DNA of 64,000 nt from Welwitschia mirabilis (lineage: Eukaryota > Gnetophyta > Gnetopsida > Welwitschiales), in NCBI GenBank assembly GCA_051453625.1, contig JBOZIK010000001.1:204344974-204408973 (forward strand), read 5' to 3'. A model generated the notes under the pieces. The model worked only from the letters and a program-made list of their open reading frames with translations. It did no database searches and was not told the origin of the DNA. The position numbers were made by a program, and so were the translations under genes. Shown one piece after another: positions 60,480 to 64,000 of the stretch (the stretch's first letter is position 1; each line of letters starts with the position of its first letter).

Positions 60480-61220
60480 ATGTTTTCTTGGTAATAAGAT
60501 AATTAATAATATCAGCATACAATATATTAGGATGAGTAGAAGGTATGACAAAAAGTTATTCATCTGGAAAAGAATCATTAATCATAAGATCATTAAAAGA
60601 GGGAAAAAATGTGAAAAATGATCAGATATACTATTATGCTTTCCTATTTTATCAATGATGGTTAAATTAAATTCTTTCGTAAGAAGGGTTCATTTAAAGA
60701 GTCTAGTACTATAATCTTTCTTGGTCATAAGGCATCTAATTACTACATGATTGGTATAAATATTTGTATGAAAGCTTAAAACATATTGTCTAAGTGTATC
60801 AAGGTAAAAGATAATCACTAACATTTATTTTTTGTAGTAGTATAATTTATTTTAGTTTTAGAAAATTTTTACTATGATAATATATAACATTAAAATAATT
60901 TTTATATTTTTGACTAAGCATCCCATCCATGGCGATTTTACTAGCATCACACATTAACTCAAAATCCATATTCCAATTGAGTCCCATTATAATAGGAATA
61001 GAATAGATTTTATCGCTAAGTGTATTAAAAACAACCTAAAAAGATTCATTTCAATCAAATTTATCTTTTTGTTAATTTATGAATGGAGGGGTTTACAAAT
61101 TTTTACATATTCTTGAATAAAGCATTGATAAAAATCACAATGATCAAAGAAGGATTGAAATTGTTTTACATTAATTGAAGGAGTTAGATTTTTAATGATA
61201 CTAACATTTTTAGTGTCCAT
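60480..61220 (-). pseudogene. Athila-like RNase H region (decayed)
   Basis: The minus strand gives FELMCDASKIAMDGMLSQ (~60920-60970), the RNase H entry motif with its first catalytic Asp, then NVIYYHSKNFLKLK (~60830-60880). The upstream part and the end of reverse transcriptase are lost in the gap at 61221-61784. Confidence 0.85.
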
Positions 61221-61784
61221 NNNNNNNNNNNNNNNNNNNNNNNNNNNNNNNNNNNNNNNNNNNNNNNNNNNNNNNNNNNNNNNNNNNNNNNNNNNNNNNN
61301 NNNNNNNNNNNNNNNNNNNNNNNNNNNNNNNNNNNNNNNNNNNNNNNNNNNNNNNNNNNNNNNNNNNNNNNNNNNNNNNNNNNNNNNNNNNNNNNNNNNN
61401 NNNNNNNNNNNNNNNNNNNNNNNNNNNNNNNNNNNNNNNNNNNNNNNNNNNNNNNNNNNNNNNNNNNNNNNNNNNNNNNNNNNNNNNNNNNNNNNNNNNN
61501 NNNNNNNNNNNNNNNNNNNNNNNNNNNNNNNNNNNNNNNNNNNNNNNNNNNNNNNNNNNNNNNNNNNNNNNNNNNNNNNNNNNNNNNNNNNNNNNNNNNN
61601 NNNNNNNNNNNNNNNNNNNNNNNNNNNNNNNNNNNNNNNNNNNNNNNNNNNNNNNNNNNNNNNNNNNNNNNNNNNNNNNNNNNNNNNNNNNNNNNNNNNN
61701 NNNNNNNNNNNNNNNNNNNNNNNNNNNNNNNNNNNNNNNNNNNNNNNNNNNNNNNNNNNNNNNNNNNNNNNNNNNNNNNNNNNN

Positions 61785-62500
61785 ATAGTTTATCTTAATT
61801 CATTTATTAGAAATGTGATGATCTAAAACAATTCCACTATCAACTAAAAATAAACTTTTCTCCCAACTCAATTGTAGGCCACTAGTAATGCATCTATCAA
61901 GGACTTTCTCTAATTTTCTAAGATTTATTTAAAGCTTTCACCATAGATTAAGAAGTTATTCATAAAAATTTTTATTTGTTCCTTTAAGATATTAGAAAAA
62001 ATGACCATAATTACATATTAAAAATTACTAGTAGCATTGCGAATTTTAAAAGACATGTGACTAAAAGCAAATGTTCCAAAAGATAAAGTAAAATTAGTTT
62101 TAGCCCAATTATCACTAGTAATATAAACCTAGTTATAACCACTATATTCATCAAGAAAAGGATAAAAAAATGTCCTTAGATTCTATCAAGTATTTAATTA
62201 AGAAAAGGTAAAGGATAATGATCTTTCTTAATTACTTTATTTAATTTTTAAAAATTAATACATATCCTCCATTTTCCATTTTTTGAGATACTACCATCAA
62301 AGTACTAATCCATTTACTATTAGCTATAGCATAAATAATTTTAGCATTCATTAATCTAATGATTTTTTTATAACTTGTGTGAGGATTAGATTTAGTCTAT
62401 AGTAAGGTTACTTAATAGGTTTTACATTATCCTCACTATAGATTTTATGTTAAATAATAGAGGTAGGAATGGCTATTAAATCTTTATAGGGTTAAGAAAA
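61785..62500 (-). pseudogene. Athila-like reverse transcriptase (decayed, catalytic motif lost)
   Basis: Minus-strand landmarks: YPISNSKWVSPLMVVPKNGG (~62290-62350), EYSGYN (~62140), KTNFTLSFGTFAFSHM (~62060-62100), and then FMNNF (61952-61966) where the family has F-M-D-D-F. Both metal-binding Asp residues have become Asn, so the enzyme is dead irrespective of its stops. Confidence 0.9.
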
Positions 62501-63229
62501 TGCATTAACCTTAGATTTTAAAAGTGATATTAAAGTTGACTCTTATTAAAGAAAAATATTCTTATTCATTGTTAAAGGTTTATTCTAATTATTACACAAG
62601 AAGATATATTTTAGTCTAGTGGGTAAAGGTTTCAGATTTAAATTCAGATTTTTGTTTTCTAGTAAAGTTTTATTAAAATTAATCATCATCTTAAACTATT
62701 GTTTGGAAGGTAGTACTGGATGACATCCCTTAAAATAAGAAATCTCTTTTTTACTTAGATCTTGGACTTCTACATAGTTCATAGTTTTAGTTTTTCTATT
62801 CTCTTAATCAAAATANNNNNNNNNNNNNNNNNNNNNNNNNNNNNNNNNNNNNNNNNNNNNNNNNNNNNNNNNNNNNNNNNNNNNNNNNNNNNNNNNNNNN
62901 NNNNNNNNNNNNNNNATTAAAATTAACCATCATCTTAAACTATTGTCTAGAAGGTAGTACTAGATGACATCCCTTAAAATAAGAAATCTCATTTTTACTT
63001 AGATCTTGGATTTCCACACAGTTCATAGTTTTAGTTTTTCTATTCTCTTAATCAAAATAGTTATCTTCTAAAAGTTCATAATTAAGTTGATGATCATTAA
63101 AATATTTTAAGTTGTTTATTTTAAGTGATCATCAAATAAAGTTGCTTCATAAAGTATTAATCATGTTTCTTTAAGTGGATGATGTTGTACAAATAAAATA
63201 AATTTAATCTCTTCTTCAATGTTTAATTT
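62501..63229 (-). pseudogene. Athila-like protease to reverse-transcriptase linker
   Basis: Decayed pol sequence between the two domains. About 145 bases (62671-62815) before the gap at 62816-62915 are repeated after it (62916-63060) with few differences, so this linker is artificially long. Confidence 0.7.
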
Positions 63230-64000
63230 ATCACCTAAGTACTTTTTAGCAGCATCAAATACTCTAATAGTAAACTTCTTATTTCTTAAGTAACATTCCA
63301 TCATTCTAGTTCTAGTATTAATAATATAATAAGATATTGCACAAAAAGTTCTATCTAAAAGTAATGGATAGCTTTCATTATATTCAACTTTAATTACAAC
63401 TACATCTATAGGAAAGAATGTTTCTTCTATTTAAATCAATAAGTCTTTAATCATGCTTAAAGGTTTCTTTGCTAATGTATCTGCTAATTCTAAGAGAATT
63501 CTTGTAGGCTCAATTCTACTTTCTAATCCAAGTTATTGACAAGTGTGCAAAGACATAATATTAACACTTGCTTCTATATTAGTTAAGTCTTTATCTATTC
63601 TTTTATTTCCTTCTAAGGTAACACTAATAGTTGCTTCCTCTATATCCTTAAACTTTGAACATTTTTATAAGACTAACTTGGTTATAGATTGGTCTAGAAA
63701 GAATCTACTAGGTATAGTTTGTTTTTACTTCTTGTTAATCAGATCTTTCCACAATTTAGAATATTTAGGATACTCTTGAAAAAGTTTCCAAAATGGTAAA
63801 TTTTATGCTTACATTTTACATCAAATCTTTAAGATGTTCATCAAATGTAGGATTAGTGTTTAATCTACAAAGTTAAGGAATAGAAGGTTTCTTACTTTTT
63901 TCTTGAGAAGAATTTTTCTTATTATCGTTTAAAGGATAACGGAAAAAATGATTTTCTAAAATTTCAATATCTTCTTATTTTTCATCATTTTTATCATTTT
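63230..64000 (-). pseudogene. Athila-like gag C-terminus and protease (decayed), running off the window
   Basis: The minus strand encodes ATISVTLEGNKRIDKDL, then EASVNIMSL in the position of the protease DLGASVNLMPL motif (~63550-63600; catalytic Asp and Gly both lost). LELADTLAKKPLSMI and VVIKVEYNESYPLLLDRTF follow (63330-63480), with a tail to about 63230 (RVFDAAKKYLGDKL). This gapped aspartic-protease layout is typical of Athila. The rest of gag and the 5' LTR lie beyond 64000. Confidence 0.88.

Noticed and set aside
60094-60480. 128-codon plus-strand ORF, Lys/Thr-rich
   Set aside because: It is antisense to the Athila integrase and RNase H junction; the minus strand carries the recognisable motifs.
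1-64000. CRISPR arrays, bacterial-type operons, ribosomal or transfer RNA genes
   Set aside because: No regularly spaced identical repeats, no co-directional intact ORF clusters and no conserved RNA sequence were seen; the content is eukaryotic transposable elements.

Overview
This is a repeat-dominated stretch of a nuclear plant genome with no intact host gene that I can see. The evidence for a plant is the mix of element families: a CACTA (En/Spm) transposon with a TNP2-type transposase, an Athila-like and a chromodomain-type Ty3-gypsy element, a Ty1-copia element whose primer site matches initiator-methionine tRNA, and a TRIM-like miniature retrotransposon. The DNA is very AT-rich (by eye about a quarter G+C) with few CG dinucleotides. 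Such low G+C is unusual for plants but is known in some parasitic lineages; the species cannot be named from this window.

Layout. 1-3690: AT-rich DNA with a TRIM-like element (LTRs 1024-1461 and 1813-2248), a second partial copy after a gap, and a paralogous stretch lacking the insertion (3345-3690). 3691-8742: non-coding AT-rich DNA with a minisatellite (about 6135-6445) and a TG/GA microsatellite. 8743 to about 51235: one old minus-strand Ty3-gypsy element (probably Tekay/Del-type) that has been invaded repeatedly. Its 3' LTR (8743-9206 plus 28538-32348) is split by a 19.3-kb CACTA element (9207-28534). Its reverse transcriptase gene is split by a minus-strand Ty1-copia element (35350-44717). 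Its 5' LTR (46714 to about 51235) carries a SINE-like insertion and an unclassified 1.6-kb insertion, and it lacks its outer end. 51236-59270: duplicated non-coding sequence, a decayed minus-strand ORF resembling a plant-transposon protein family (about 54300-55570) and a diverged 1.3-kb direct duplication with a CA microsatellite. 59275-64000: minus-strand gag-pol of a decayed Athila-like Ty3-gypsy element that runs off the right edge.

Every coding region is a pseudogene. Several losses of key residues in the retroelement enzymes are D-to-N or G-to-E changes, as expected from C-to-T decay of methylated DNA. At least a dozen assembly gaps are bordered on both sides by the same sequence, so many local duplications and lengths may be assembly effects. 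No new defence, biosynthetic or regulatory system was found. The notable content is the readable nesting history, the two paralogous empty sites, and several tRNA-like modules inside the giant LTR.
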